From assembly GCF_902168065.1 (NCBI RefSeq), contig NZ_LR655690.1:273442-337441 (forward strand): a stretch of 64,000 nucleotides of DNA. The letters are read 5' to 3'. The position numbers and the translations under genes were made by a program. The notes below the pieces were generated by a model. It did no database searches. It worked only from the letters and a program-made list of their open reading frames with translations, and was not told where the DNA came from. This document shows, piece by piece, positions 1 to 9,101 of the stretch (positions are counted from its first letter, which is position 1; every line of letters begins with the position of its first letter). This DNA is from Mycobacterium tilburgii (lineage in GTDB: Bacteria > Actinomycetota > Actinomycetes > Mycobacteriales > Mycobacteriaceae).

Positions 1-1255
1 GACGTGCCGGAACTTGATCGCGTTGCCGATTAGGTTCTGCCACAACATGGTCAGCAACGTGGGATCCCCAACGACCTGGGGCAGAGGCCGGCCAGGCCGC
101 ACGATCTCGGTGTTGGATTCCTCGATGGCGGCTTCCAGGTTCGCCACCGCCGCATCCAGCTCGACCTCGGTTTGCTTGCTTCCCATCCGGCCGACCCGGG
201 AAAAGCTCAGCAGGTCGCTGATCAGCACCTGCATGCGTTTGGCGCCGTCGACCGCGTAGTTGATGTATTCGATGCCCCTCTCGTCGAGCTGGTCGCCGTA
301 GCGCTTATCGAGTAACTGACAGAAGGAGGCGACCTTGCGCAGCGGCTCCTGCAGGTCGTGTGAGGCCACATAGGCGAACTGTTCGAGTTCGGCGTTGGAG
401 CGCTTCAATTCGACCGTCTGCTCGTCCAGCCGCGCTTCGGCGGCCCGCGAGATGTCGAGCGCGGACACAATGCGCTGCCGCATGTTCGCGACGTCGACGG
501 CGATGTCGCGAATGTCCTTGGGCCCTTGGGTTTGTGCGATGGTCTCGGTGAAATTGTCCTCGGTGATCCGCCGGCAGGACGCGACCAAGGCCGCCAGCGG
601 CCGGGTGATCGCCGCCCGGGTCAGCACCCCCAGCGTGATCGCGAGACCGAAAGACACCAGCACCACCGCGCCCAACACCCAGTCGCGCCACGCGGTGACA
701 GTGTTTAGTTCGTTGACAGCCTGCGCGGACGCCGCGGCGAGACCGGTGTTCTGTGCATCGAAAAGCGCTCGCAATTTGTCGAATTCGGCTTTGCCACGGT
801 CCGCGACTGTGCTGTTGGCGATGCCCGGTGAATTGGGGGTCACTTTGGTGATCGACGGCTCGGCGGAGCTGACCCGCAATTCGATGGCGGCCCGCTCGAT
901 GGCGTCCAAGTCGTTGAGCAGTTCGATGCGCCCGCCGACCAGCCGTCGGAGCTCTTCGGCCGCCGCATGTTCGGCGTGCTGCCCGTCGTAGTACGGCGTG
1001 AGGAACTGCCGGTCGGCGGAGATCACCTAACCGCGCACACCGGTCTCCTGATCACGCAGCGCGGCCTGCAGTTGGAACGCGGCCACCCGCGCCGGCTGGA
1101 TCTCCTCGCTCAGGCTGCGGGCCACATCGTCGCTGCGGTTCAGCAACGCCGCACCCGCCAGCGCGCCGACGAGCACCAGCACGCCCATGCTGAGCAGCAC
1201 CAGGAACAACCAGCCCCGAACCGTGAGCTGCGCGCAACTGTGAGCCGGTGCTCAC
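1..1255 (-). pseudogene. Membrane sensor histidine kinase (CHASE3-HAMP-HisKA type), disrupted and cut by the window edge
   Basis: Reading leftwards, the frame gives an N-terminal membrane segment (LFLVLLSMGVLVLVGALAGA), an extracytoplasmic region with the CHASE3-like signature LQAALRDQETGVRG, a second membrane segment near 640-700, a HAMP-like linker, a phospho-acceptor motif ASHDLQEPLRK around 340-370, and the start of the ATPase domain at the edge. The frame is broken by an in-frame TAG at 1027-1029, where the family has Tyr in GYL, and by a frameshift near 1225 just after the GTG at 1253-1255. That GTG overlaps the TGA of the upstream phosphatase gene, so the two were translationally coupled. 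Together they would have formed a sensing and response pair. The nonsense codon sits between the sensor and kinase halves, so I infer loss of function. Confidence 0.8.
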
Positions 1256-2384
1256 GGCGCCGTCCGCTCCACCCGCACCACCGCGATGTCGTCGGTGAGA
1301 CCACGCGCGGCTGGGCGAGCTCCTATGCACCGTCGATCAGCACGTCGACGAAAGCCGGCCCGGGAAGACCAGGGTAGTTACGCGCGAGTGCCAGCAAGCC
1401 ATCCTCCCCAAGTCGCTCGTTGCCGGTTCCGGAATACCCCTCGAAAAGGCAGTCGGTGAGCAGCAGCCCCTGCTCCACCGGCAGTTCCAGCTCGTGCAGC
1501 GGCCAGTCGTCGGCGCGCAGCCCCAGTGCCGGTCCGGCCGGCGGCTCCACCCATCCACGGTCTGGGCACCGTGCCGCAACATACCCGAGTGACCGGCCCG
1601 AATCGAGGTCAACCGGGGGCTGTCCGGCGCGATCTCCAGCCACAGGACCGTCGCGAAGATGCCGCTGCCGCTGTGTTCGGCATGCAGCACCCGGTCGAGC
1701 TGACGCATCAGTTCCCCGCTGCGGACGCCCGCGAAGGTCAGTGCACGCCAAGCGATTCGCAATGCGGCGACCAGGGCGGCCCCGTGCGGTCCGTGTCCGG
1801 CGACATCCCCGATCAAGACGTGGACGACCCGATCCGGTGTCTGCACGACATCGTAGAAGTCGCCGCACAGCAACGCGTTCTCGCGACTCGGCCGGTAGCG
1901 GGCAACGATCTCGACGCCCGGGTTGTTCAGCAGTAACGCTGACGGCAGCAGACCCCGCTCCAGCAGCGCGTTCTCGCGGGCCCGAAGCTTGAGTCACGTG
2001 CAGATCGGCCGCGATCAGCTCGACCCGTTTACGCTCGATCGCGTAAAGTAACGCACGGCGCAGCATGTCGGCTTCGACCCGCCTCTTGACCAGGTAATCC
2101 TGCGCCCCGGCTGCAACCGCCGATGCGCCGAAGTTCTCGTCGTGCAGACCGGTCAACACCACGATCGGCACGGTCGCGTCGCGTTCGGCGATGCGGTTGA
2201 GCGCATCGATACCGTTGGCATCGGGCAGGTTCAGATCCAGCAACACGCAGTCGGGCCGGGCCGCGGCGAGTTCGCGCTCCGCGTGCGCCATCGACTGCGC
2301 CCGGGTCACCCGGATGTCGTCAACCGAATCGGCGATCAGATCCTCGACCAGCACCGCGTCGACCCGATCGTCTTCGACCAGCAA
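1252..2384 (-). pseudogene. Receiver domain fused to PP2C/SpoIIE phosphatase, disrupted
   Basis: The N-terminal part is a receiver domain: LLVEDD acidic pocket, LLDLNLPDANG around the phospho-acceptor Asp, VVLTG and the conserved Lys in DYLVKRR. The C-terminal part is a PP2C/SpoIIE phosphatase with CGDFYDVV, VLIGDVAGHGPHGA and the closing DDIAVVRVER. These pieces lie in different frames: shifts near 1990, 1550 and 1290, plus an in-frame TAG at 1323-1325. Intact members act as phosphorylation-controlled phosphatases on anti-anti-sigma factors. The start is uncertain; TTG at 2382-2384 gives the first receiver residues but translation may begin upstream, up to 2430. The gene precedes and overlaps the kinase remnant, so the whole pathway appears dead. 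Confidence 0.8.
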
Positions 2385-2577
2385 GCAGCGACAAGGTCTG
2401 CCAAGTTGCGGGCGGGCTGACCAGGCTCAGCATTCCGTACCCCTTGCCGCAGTCGTGCCCTTGCTCATCTCGCGCATGCGGCCGCTACATCCCCGAACGG
2501 CCAGCGTACGTGAGCTCGGTTGTAGCGACCGATCCTATTAGCAGCTGAATTTCCGGTTAACTGGCCCCGGCGAGAGT

Positions 2578-3747
2578 TTAGCGCAGCAACGCCCGCGACA
2601 TAACCACGCGCTGGATCTGGTTGGTGCCCTCGTAGATCTGGGTGATCTTGGCGTCACGCATCATCCGCTCGACGGGGAAATCGACGGTGTAGCCGGCGCC
2701 ACCGAACAGCTGCACGGCGTCGGTGGTGACCTCCATCGCGACGTCGGAGGCAAAGCACTTCGCCGCCGCCGAGATGAAGCCCAGATTGGATTCGCCGCGT
2801 TCGGCCCGTGCGGCGGCGCTGTACACCATCAGCCGGGCAGCCTCCACCTTCATCGCCATATCGGCCAGCATGAACTGCACGCCCTGGTTGTCGCTGATCG
2901 GACGGCCGAACTGCTTGCGGTCCTTGGTGTAGGCGATGGCGGCGTCCACGGAGCCCTGCGCGATGCCGACGGCCTGGGCGCCGATCGTGGGACGGGTGTG
3001 ATCGAGGGTGGCCAGCGCCGTCTTGAAGCCGGTGCCGGGTTCGCCGATGATCCGGTCGCCGGGGATGCGGCAGTTCTCGAAGTACAGCTCCGTGGTCGGT
3101 GAGCCCTTGATACCGAGCTTCTTCTCCTTCGGGCCCACGGTGAAACCCTCGTCGTCCTTGTGCACCATGAACGACGAGATGCCGTTGGCGCCCTTGTCGG
3201 GATCGGTCACCGCCATCACCGTGTACCAGGTCGACTTGCCGCCGTTGGTGATCCAGCACTTGGCGCCGTTGAGGATCCAGTGGTCGCCGTCGGCCTTGGC
3301 CCGGGCGCGCATCGAGGCCGCGTCGCTGCCGGCCCCGCGCTCGCTCAGGGCGTAGGAAGCCATCGCGCTGCCGGCCGCGATCGACGGCAGCACCTGCTTC
3401 TTGAGCTCCTCGGAGCCGCGCAGGATCAGGCCCATGGTGCCGAGCTTGTTCACCGCGGGGATCAACGACGCCGAGGTGTCGACCCGGGCGACCTCCTCGA
3501 TGACAATGCAGGCGGCCACCGAGTCGGCGCCCTGGCCGCCGTACTCCTCGGGCACGTGCATGGCGTTGAAGCCCGACGCGGTCAGCGCGTCCAGCGCCTC
3601 CTGCGGGAAGCGGGCATTCTCGTCCACATCCGCGGCGTGCGGGGCGATTTCCTTCTCCGCCAGCGCCCGGATCGCGGCCCGCAATTCCTGGTGCTCTTCG
3701 GGCAGTTGGAACAGATCAAAATCGGGATGTCCGGCCCATCCAGCCAT
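2578..3747 (-). CDS. fadE25: Acyl-CoA dehydrogenase FadE25
   Basis: 389-residue FAD-dependent acyl-CoA dehydrogenase, the usual family length, intact. The N-terminal helical domain begins MAGWAGHPDFDLFQLPEEHQ. The FAD-binding middle contains ALSERGAGSDAASM and WITNGG. The C-terminal domain carries ARKCFASD-like AAAKCFASDVAME, QLFGGAGYT and IYEGTNQIQR, whose Glu is the catalytic base of the short-chain type. The frame is open upstream to 3918, but ATG 3745-3747 matches the family start and avoids running through purE. It introduces the trans-2,3 double bond in acyl-CoA. It lies 13 bp downstream of purE on the same strand, the arrangement seen in M. tuberculosis (Rv3274c). Confidence 0.95.
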   Translation of the reverse strand: MAGWAGHPDFDLFQLPEEHQELRAAIRALAEKEIAPHAADVDENARFPQEALDALTASGFNAMHVPEEYGGQGADSVAACIVIEEVARVDTSASLIPAVNKLGTMGLILRGSEELKKQVLPSIAAGSAMASYALSERGAGSDAASMRARAKADGDHWILNGAKCWITNGGKSTWYTVMAVTDPDKGANGISSFMVHKDDEGFTVGPKEKKLGIKGSPTTELYFENCRIPGDRIIGEPGTGFKTALATLDHTRPTIGAQAVGIAQGSVDAAIAYTKDRKQFGRPISDNQGVQFMLADMAMKVEAARLMVYSAAARAERGESNLGFISAAAKCFASDVAMEVTTDAVQLFGGAGYTVDFPVERMMRDAKITQIYEGTNQIQRVVMSRALLR

Positions 3748-3760
3748 CAAGGCCTCCTTG

Positions 3761-4276
3761 CTACTCGCTGGTAACTTTACCCCGAAGCTTCTGCAGGGTC
3801 GCATCCTTGGCCCGCACACTCTCGGCCAGCTCGTCCTGGAAGGCGGCCACCTGGGCCCGCAGCGCAGGGTCGGAGGACCCAAGGATCCGCACCGCCAGCA
3901 GGCCGGCGTTGCGCGCACCGCCGATCGACACCGTTGCGACCGGCACGCCGGCCGGCATCTGCACGATAGACAGCAACGAGTCCAGCCCGTCCAGCCGCGC
4001 CAGCGGCACCGGCACTCCGATCACCGGCAGCGGCGTCGCCGACGCCACCATGCCGGGCAGGTGCGCGGCGCCCCCGGCGCCCGCGATGATCACCTCGATG
4101 CCGCGGTCGGCCGCGCCCCGCGCGTAGTCGAACATCACGCCCGGAGTGCGGTGCGCCGAGACGACCCGGACCTCGGCCGGAATTTCGAACTCCGCGAGCG
4201 CCTCGGCGGCGTCCTGCATCACCGACCAGTCGCTGTCGCTGCCCATGATCACCCCGACGCGGGGCGTTTCACTCAT
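3761..4276 (-). CDS. purE: N5-carboxyaminoimidazole ribonucleotide mutase PurE
   Basis: 171 residues, full length. Converts N5-CAIR to CAIR in purine synthesis, acting after PurK. Visible class I signatures: [12 protein letters not shown] near the N-terminus, [10 protein letters not shown] with the catalytic His, and [12 protein letters not shown] in the active-site loop. The gene is 9 bp downstream of purK on the same strand, so a purK-purE message is expected, and no lesion is visible. Confidence 0.97.
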   Translation of the reverse strand: MSETPRVGVIMGSDSDWSVMQDAAEALAEFEIPAEVRVVSAHRTPGVMFDYARGAADRGIEVIIAGAGGAAHLPGMVASATPLPVIGVPVPLARLDGLDSLLSIVQMPAGVPVATVSIGGARNAGLLAVRILGSSDPALRAQVAAFQDELAESVRAKDATLQKLRGKVTSE

Positions 4277-4285
4277 TGGCGTCTC

Positions 4286-5536
4286 TCATCGACGCCGCTC
4301 CTCATGTGGGTCCCATCCGTCCGTCCACTGCCCATGTGCCAACCAGTGTGCTGCCAGCTCGCCGCGTTCACGCAGCTGCGGTAGCTCCGCGGCGTCGGCG
4401 CCCAGGTAATTGATGTGCCCGATCTTGCGGCCGGGGCGCTCGGCCTTGCCGTAGAGATGCACTCGGGCGTCGGGCATCCGCGCGTACAGGTGGTGCAGCC
4501 GCTCGTCGAGGGTCATCCGCGGCCGCTGCGCGGCGCCGAGCACGTTGACCATCACCGTCACCGGCGTGATTGCGTCGGTCTCGCCCAGCGGATAATCCAG
4601 GACGGCCCGCAGGTGCTGCTCGAATTGGCTGGTCCGCGACCCGTCCATGGTCCAGTGCCCGGAGTTGTGCGGCCGCATCGCCAGCTCGTTGACCAGCAGG
4701 GCACCGTCGGTCGTCTCGAACAGCTCGACCGCGAGGACCCCGACCACGCCGAGTTCGGCGGCCAGCCACAGTGCCAGTTGCTGGGCTCGCGCGGCCGCGT
4801 ACTCGGTCAAGTCCGGGGCGGGCGCGACCACCTCCACGCAGATGCCGTCGTCCTGCACCGTTTCGACCACCGGCCAAGCGGCACCCTGGCCGAACGGCGA
4901 CCGCGCCACCAGCGCCGCCAGTTCGCGCCTCAGCTCCACCTTTTCCTCGAGCAGCACCGGCACCCCATCGGCCAGGTAATCGCGGGTGGTCTCGCGGGCA
5001 TCGGCCAGATCGCGGGCCAGCCTCACACCGCGGCCGTCGTAGCCGCCGCGGGCGGCCTTGACCACCAGCGGGGTGTCGCCGGCCGCGCCGAGGCGCCCCG
5101 CGAAGGCATCGACCTCGGCGAGCTGCGACAGCGAGTCGAGGCCCACATAGCGCGGCACGGCGGCGCCGAGCGCCTCCAGCCGGCGGCGCATGACGAGCTT
5201 GTCCTGAACGTGGACCAGCACCTGCGGCGGCGGGGCCACGTTGATGCCGTCGGCGACCAGCTTCTCCAGCAGCTCCGTCGGGACGTGCTCGTGATCGAAC
5301 GTCAGCACGTCGACGCCCTCGGCGACCCGGCGCAGGTCGTCGAGGTTGGTGTGCAGACCGATCACCACATCGGGGCTGACCTGCGCGGCGGGCTCATCGG
5401 CGGACGTGGCCAACACGCGCAGCCGCTGTCCCAGCGCGATCGCGGCCTGGTGGGTCATCCGGGCGAGTTGACCGCCGCCGATCATCGCTACGACGGGGGC
5501 GGCCTCCGGCAAGGGGGAACTTGGCACGCGCGTCAT
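4286..5536 (-). CDS. purK: N5-carboxyaminoimidazole ribonucleotide synthase PurK
   Basis: 416-residue ATP-grasp enzyme that makes N5-CAIR from AIR, bicarbonate and ATP for PurE. Visible: the N-terminal fold motif VVAMIGGGQLARM, the ATP-grasp segment VVKAARGGYDGRGV with the ATP-binding Lys, LLEEKVELRRE, and the metal and substrate loop VNELAMRPHNSGHWT. The frame is open upstream to 5629, but ATG 5534-5536 (MTRVPSS) agrees with the family; farther upstream lies an AT-rich divergent promoter region shared with the GtrA gene. Intact and first gene of purK-purE. Confidence 0.96.
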   Translation of the reverse strand: MTRVPSSPLPEAAPVVAMIGGGQLARMTHQAAIALGQRLRVLATSADEPAAQVSPDVVIGLHTNLDDLRRVAEGVDVLTFDHEHVPTELLEKLVADGINVAPPPQVLVHVQDKLVMRRRLEALGAAVPRYVGLDSLSQLAEVDAFAGRLGAAGDTPLVVKAARGGYDGRGVRLARDLADARETTRDYLADGVPVLLEEKVELRRELAALVARSPFGQGAAWPVVETVQDDGICVEVVAPAPDLTEYAAARAQQLALWLAAELGVVGVLAVELFETTDGALLVNELAMRPHNSGHWTMDGSRTSQFEQHLRAVLDYPLGETDAITPVTVMVNVLGAAQRPRMTLDERLHHLYARMPDARVHLYGKAERPGRKIGHINYLGADAAELPQLRERGELAAHWLAHGQWTDGWDPHEERRR

Positions 5537-5576
5537 GGTGTCACGACTACCCACCGTGGCGTGTTGAACGGCTGCA

Positions 5577-5606
5577 ACGCAAAAATGTTTAAGTACCATT
5601 TTGCGT
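5577..5606. promoter_or_regulatory. Operator-like dyad in the purK/GtrA divergent region
   Basis: Perfect 8-bp inverted arms (ACGCAAAA at 5577-5584, TTTTGCGT at 5599-5606) separated by 14 bp, in the 102-bp gap between the divergent purK and GtrA starts. The right arm overlaps the proposed -35 box of the GtrA gene, a natural place for a repressor. Whether a protein binds is inference. Confidence 0.35.
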
Positions 5607-5630
5607 CGTTTTCGCATCCGTCCGTACACT
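5601..5630 (+). promoter_or_regulatory. Candidate promoter of the GtrA gene
   Basis: TTGCGT at 5601-5606 and TACACT at 5625-5630 with an 18-bp spacer resemble a SigA-type promoter. Transcription would begin about 5637, two bases before the proposed GTG, so a leaderless or nearly leaderless message is expected, which is common in mycobacteria. Judged by motif only. Confidence 0.4.
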
Positions 5631-5638
5631 CACGAGTT

Positions 5639-6322
5639 GTGTCCTTCGCCGATGCCACAATCGCGCACTTACCCCAGGCGTTCCAGCCCTATGCGCAGCG
5701 CCACCACGAATTCATCAAATTCGCGATCGTCGGGGGCACCACGTTCGTCATCGACTCAGCCATTTTCTACACCCTCAAGCTGACGATCCTGGAAACCAAG
5801 CCGGTGACCGCCAAGGTCATCGCGGGCATCGTCGCGGTCATCGCCTCCTACGTGCTGAACCGGGAGTGGAGCTTCCGGGACCGCGGCGGTCGCGAACGTC
5901 ACCACGAGGCGCTGCTGTTCTTTGCGTTCAGTGGCGTCGGGTTGCTGCTGAGCATGGTGCCGCTGTGGATCTCCAGCTACATCCTGCAGCTGCGCGAGCC
6001 GACGGTGTCGCTGACCGTGGAGAACATCGCCGACTTCATTTCCGCCTACATCATCGGCAATCTGCTACAGATGGCGTTCCGCTTCTGGGCATTTCGCCGC
6101 TGGGTGTTTCCCGACCAGTTCGCCCGCAACCCCGACAAGGCGCTCGAGTCCGCGCTCACCGCGGGCGGAATCGCCCAGCTGAGCCGGCCGCCGCATGGAC
6201 CTGAGCCGGCCGGCTCAGCTGGGCGATTCCTCGGAGCCCAGGGTGTCGAAGACTTCGTGATACAGCAGCGCGTGCACCTCGCGCAGCCGCGGAATGTTAG
6301 AAAACTCCAACGGATCTTGTGA
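5639..6322 (+). CDS. GtrA-family four-helix membrane protein (Rv3277 homologue)
   Basis: GtrA-like small membrane protein, thought in other systems to help flip polyprenyl-linked sugars. After a short cytoplasmic stretch (HHEFIKFAIVGGTTFVIDSA) there are four hydrophobic segments and the typical VLNREWSF and GNLLQMAFRFWAFRRWVF elements. I chose GTG 5639, which gives 227 residues; no closer in-frame alternative fits the proposed promoter. From about residue 177 the frame runs through a 24-bp perfect inverted repeat and then antisense to the next gene, so the last 50 residues are probably not conserved and the ancestral stop may have been lost. Confidence 0.8.
   Translation: MSFADATIAHLPQAFQPYAQRHHEFIKFAIVGGTTFVIDSAIFYTLKLTILETKPVTAKVIAGIVAVIASYVLNREWSFRDRGGRERHHEALLFFAFSGVGLLLSMVPLWISSYILQLREPTVSLTVENIADFISAYIIGNLLQMAFRFWAFRRWVFPDQFARNPDKALESALTAGGIAQLSRPPHGPEPAGSAGRFLGAQGVEDFVIQQRVHLAQPRNVRKLQRIL
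6167..6230. terminator. Perfect 24-bp inverted repeat between convergent genes
   Basis: Arms 6167-6190 and 6207-6230 are perfectly complementary over 24 bp with a 16-base loop. The repeat lies exactly where the GtrA gene and the PH-domain gene converge; the right arm contains the TGA of the latter. A very GC-rich hairpin without a T tract suits a bidirectional mycobacterial terminator. Its length also suggests a local inverted duplication. Confidence 0.6.
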
Positions 6323-6742
6323 CGCCGACTCGATAATCAGCGTCCCGGTGCGAAACATCCGCTCCCAAATCTTGTCCCGGAATTCCACGCTATTAATCCA
6401 CGCCAACGGGATATCCGACCCGCAGCGGCTCAGCAATCCGTGCCGATACATCACGCGGCGATTGGTGACGACGAAATGAGTCGTGAGCCAACTCAGGAAC
6501 GGCCATAGCGCCAGCCACCCGATGGTCAGCAACCAGATCCCCCAGATCACCCCGTGGACGATATTCTTGGCGGTCTGTTCCCAATGCGTCGAGTTGACGT
6601 AGCCGGACCCGAACGCCGCCAGCCCGGTCGCCAGGACGAAGATCACAACCGGCCAGGTCAGCCGCTTCCAGTGCGGATGGCGATGGATGACGACCTGTTC
6701 GCCGGCGGCCAGGGCATTGTCGGGATAGCTCATGGGAGACAT
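6215..6742 (-). CDS. PH-domain (DUF304-type) membrane protein (Rv3278c homologue)
   Basis: 175 residues. The N-terminus has ALAAGEQVVIHRHPHWKRL followed by two closely spaced hydrophobic segments (about residues 28-48 and 63-85). The soluble C-terminal part, VVTNRRVMYRHGLLSRCGSDIPLAWINS onward, is the bacterial PH fold with the typical TNRRVM and DIPL motifs. Biochemical role unknown. The ATG overlaps the TAA of birA (TAATG), so translational coupling to birA is likely. A second in-frame ATG four codons later is possible. Confidence 0.85.
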   Translation of the reverse strand: MSPMSYPDNALAAGEQVVIHRHPHWKRLTWPVVIFVLATGLAAFGSGYVNSTHWEQTAKNIVHGVIWGIWLLTIGWLALWPFLSWLTTHFVVTNRRVMYRHGLLSRCGSDIPLAWINSVEFRDKIWERMFRTGTLIIESASQDPLEFSNIPRLREVHALLYHEVFDTLGSEESPS

Positions 6743-7569
6743 TAGCCCCGTAGTTGCACGACGTCACCAGCGGAAACGACGACAGTTTCGCCTTTGCTCT
6801 CCAGGCACAGTCGTCCTTGGTCGTCGATCGCGCTGGCGGTCCCGACGACCTCCTTGCCACCGGGCAGTGCGGCGCGCACCTGGGTGCCGAGGGTCAGACT
6901 GCGCGCGCGGTAGTCGGCCGCCAACTGCCAGTCGGCCCCGCGCGCGGCTTGCCACGCCACGATCCGGCCGCCGAGCTCGCGCAGCACCGCGCCCACCAGC
7001 CGATCGCGGTCGGGAGCGGGGACGCCGAGGTCGAACAGCGACGTCGCCCCCGGCCCGTCGACCTCATCGGGTGACTGAGTTACGTTGAGCCCCAAACCAA
7101 TTACCACCACCGGCCGGGCGACCTCAGCCAGGATTCCGGCCAGCTTGCCGGCGGGTTCGCCCGCGCCGGCAAGCACATCGTTGGGCCATTTGAGGCCCAA
7201 CCGGACCCCGGTGCCCTGCAGCAGCGGGCTCACCGCATCGACCACCGCCACGCCGGTGGCTAGCGGCAGCCAGCCCCAGCCGGTGACCGGGACGTCGACG
7301 ACGCTGACCGCGACCGACATGGTGATCTGCGCCCGCGGCGAGGACGACCAGCCGCGGCCGTGCCGTCCGCGGCCCGCCGTCTGATGCTCGGCGATCAACA
7401 CCGAACCGGCGACGTCGGTTCCGGCAGCCGCGCGAGCCAGCAAATCGGCGTTGGTGGAACCGGTCTGCTCAACGACATCGAGCCGCCGCCAACCCAATCC
7501 GGTCCCGATCAACTCGGCGCGCAGGGCGGCGGCGTTCAACGGGGTGCGGAATTGATCTCGGTCGGTCAC
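6742..7569 (-). CDS. birA: Biotin-[acetyl-CoA-carboxylase] ligase BirA
   Basis: 275-residue biotin protein ligase without an N-terminal DNA-binding domain, as in mycobacteria. It makes biotinyl-AMP and attaches biotin to the AccA3 carrier domain encoded 7 kb away. Visible: QTGSTNADLL, the nucleotide loop GRGRHGRGW (about residues 66-74), KWPNDVL with the catalytic Lys, and a C-terminal SH3-like domain. Translation starts at GTG 7567-7569, overlapping the TGA of the upstream FAD-dehydrogenase remnant. In this window the open frame continues upstream through that remnant only because of its frameshifts. BirA itself is undamaged. Confidence 0.95.
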   Translation of the reverse strand: MTDRDQFRTPLNAAALRAELIGTGLGWRRLDVVEQTGSTNADLLARAAAGTDVAGSVLIAEHQTAGRGRHGRGWSSSPRAQITMSVAVSVVDVPVTGWGWLPLATGVAVVDAVSPLLQGTGVRLGLKWPNDVLAGAGEPAGKLAGILAEVARPVVVIGLGLNVTQSPDEVDGPGATSLFDLGVPAPDRDRLVGAVLRELGGRIVAWQAARGADWQLAADYRARSLTLGTQVRAALPGGKEVVGTASAIDDQGRLCLESKGETVVVSAGDVVQLRG

Positions 7570-9066
7570 CGGGCCCAGCCTAGAACCCCGGCGACGTAAC
7601 GGGCGGCGGTCGCACATGTCCAGCATGGCCAAATGGCTGAACAGCATGCTGGTCCCGATCGGGTTGCCGCCGCCCGGGTAGGCGGTCCCGCTGGGCGCTG
7701 CCATGGTGTTGCCCGCCGCGTACAGGCCAGCGATGGGGTGCCCGGATTTGTCCAGGACCCGCGGCCGCGGTGCCGGTCCGAAGCCCGCCCTTGGTGCCCA
7801 GATCGGAGATGCCGAACGCGGCGGCGTGATACGGCGGGTGTCGATGGGGACCAGCGGCGACGCCCCGCCGGAGAACGCGCGGTCGAAGGCCTCGTCGCCC
7901 CTGCCGAAATCCTCGTCGACGCCGGCCGCGGCGAACTCGTTGAACCGGGCCACCGTCGCCGACAGCTGCTGGGCTCCGACACCGATCTTGGCGGCCAATT
8001 CCGCCAGCGTGTCCGCGGAGTGCCGCAGGCCGGCCGCCACGTATCTCCCGGTTTCGACGATGACGACGTTGGACGCCTTGACCGGCGGCACCTCACCCTC
8101 TTTGTCGTCGTAGATCATTCAGTACGGCAACGTGATCGAACCAGCCTGCAGTTGCCGGATGATCTCACGGCCCGCCCGGTCGTAGGCCTGCGACTCGTTG
8201 ACGAACCGGTTGCCGTCCTGGTTGACGAAGATGTCACCGGTAAACCACAGCGCGAACGCCGAGCGGTCGTCGGGATGGGTCATGCCGGGTGACCACCACG
8301 CCTGATCCAGCAGGTCGGTGTCGGCGCCGACGGCGATGCCGGCCTGCAGCGCCAGGCCGCGACTGCCCGGGCCGCCCATCGTGCCGCGCGCGTAGCCCGG
8401 CACCCCGTAGCGGCGGCGCAGGTCCTCTCGTTGGCTTCGAAGCCGACGGCGGCCAGCAGCACGCCCAGGCGGGTGCGGATGGCCCGGCGGACCCCGTCGG
8501 TTTCGACGATCGCGCCGGTGACCCGCCGCTCGGGGCCGTCCAACACCACCAGCTCGACCAGCGCGGTGTCACGCCGCAGCGACGCGTTCGGGTACTGGCC
8601 AATGGCCTTGAGGAAACGCGCGATCAGGGCGCGGCCGCCACCGCCAGCGGCTTTGCCGCAATGTGGCGCCGGCCGTCCAGGCGCGCCTTGGGCGCCTTGC
8701 CGAAGTAGTCCGGCCAGGACCAGCGGCACGAATTTCAGCTGCGTCCTGCTCGAGATGCTCGATCAGCGGCGCGCCGCCGCGGACGTACGTCTCCTGCAGG
8801 TCGCGCGGGGTGCGGTCGCCGACCACGGCGTGGTAATAGGTCAGCGCGTCCTCGATAGTGTCGTCACAGGAGCCGGCGCGCAACAACACCGGGTTGCACG
8901 GAAACCACACCCCACCTCCGCCGAAGTAGGCGGTGGTTCCGCCGAATTTCCCGGTCGATTCGACCAGCAGCACGTCGAGACCCTCGCGCGCGGCAGTGTA
9001 GGCGCCGGTGACCCCGCCGCCACCCGATCCCACCACCAACACGTCGCATTCGGTCGCCCAGTCCAT
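7566..9066 (-). pseudogene. FAD-dependent dehydrogenase (3-ketosteroid delta1-dehydrogenase-like), heavily disrupted
   Basis: The remnant starts at ATG 9064-9066 with the FAD-binding motif [17 protein letters not shown] and GGTTAYFGGGGVWFP. The C-terminal signature GLYAAGNTMAAPSG, GTAYPGGGNPIG is near 7650-7720, so it is a flavoprotein of the KstD/fumarate-reductase type, about 500 residues originally. Lesions: frameshifts near 8735, 8655, 8430, 7835, 7755 and 7610, and TGA at 8119-8121 where the family has Trp (PYWMIYDD). The ancestral stop overlapped the birA GTG. From memory H37Rv has no gene between birA and accD5, so this is a lineage-specific insertion or a loss in M. tuberculosis. Confidence 0.85.
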
Positions 9067-9101
9067 CAGCAGAGAATAGCCCGCCGCTAAGCTCGGGATC
9101 C

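Noticed and set aside
4415..6322. A 635-residue plus-strand protein running opposite to purK
   Set aside because: Its first 400 residues are the GC-rich antisense of purK; only the part from 5639 resembles a protein family.
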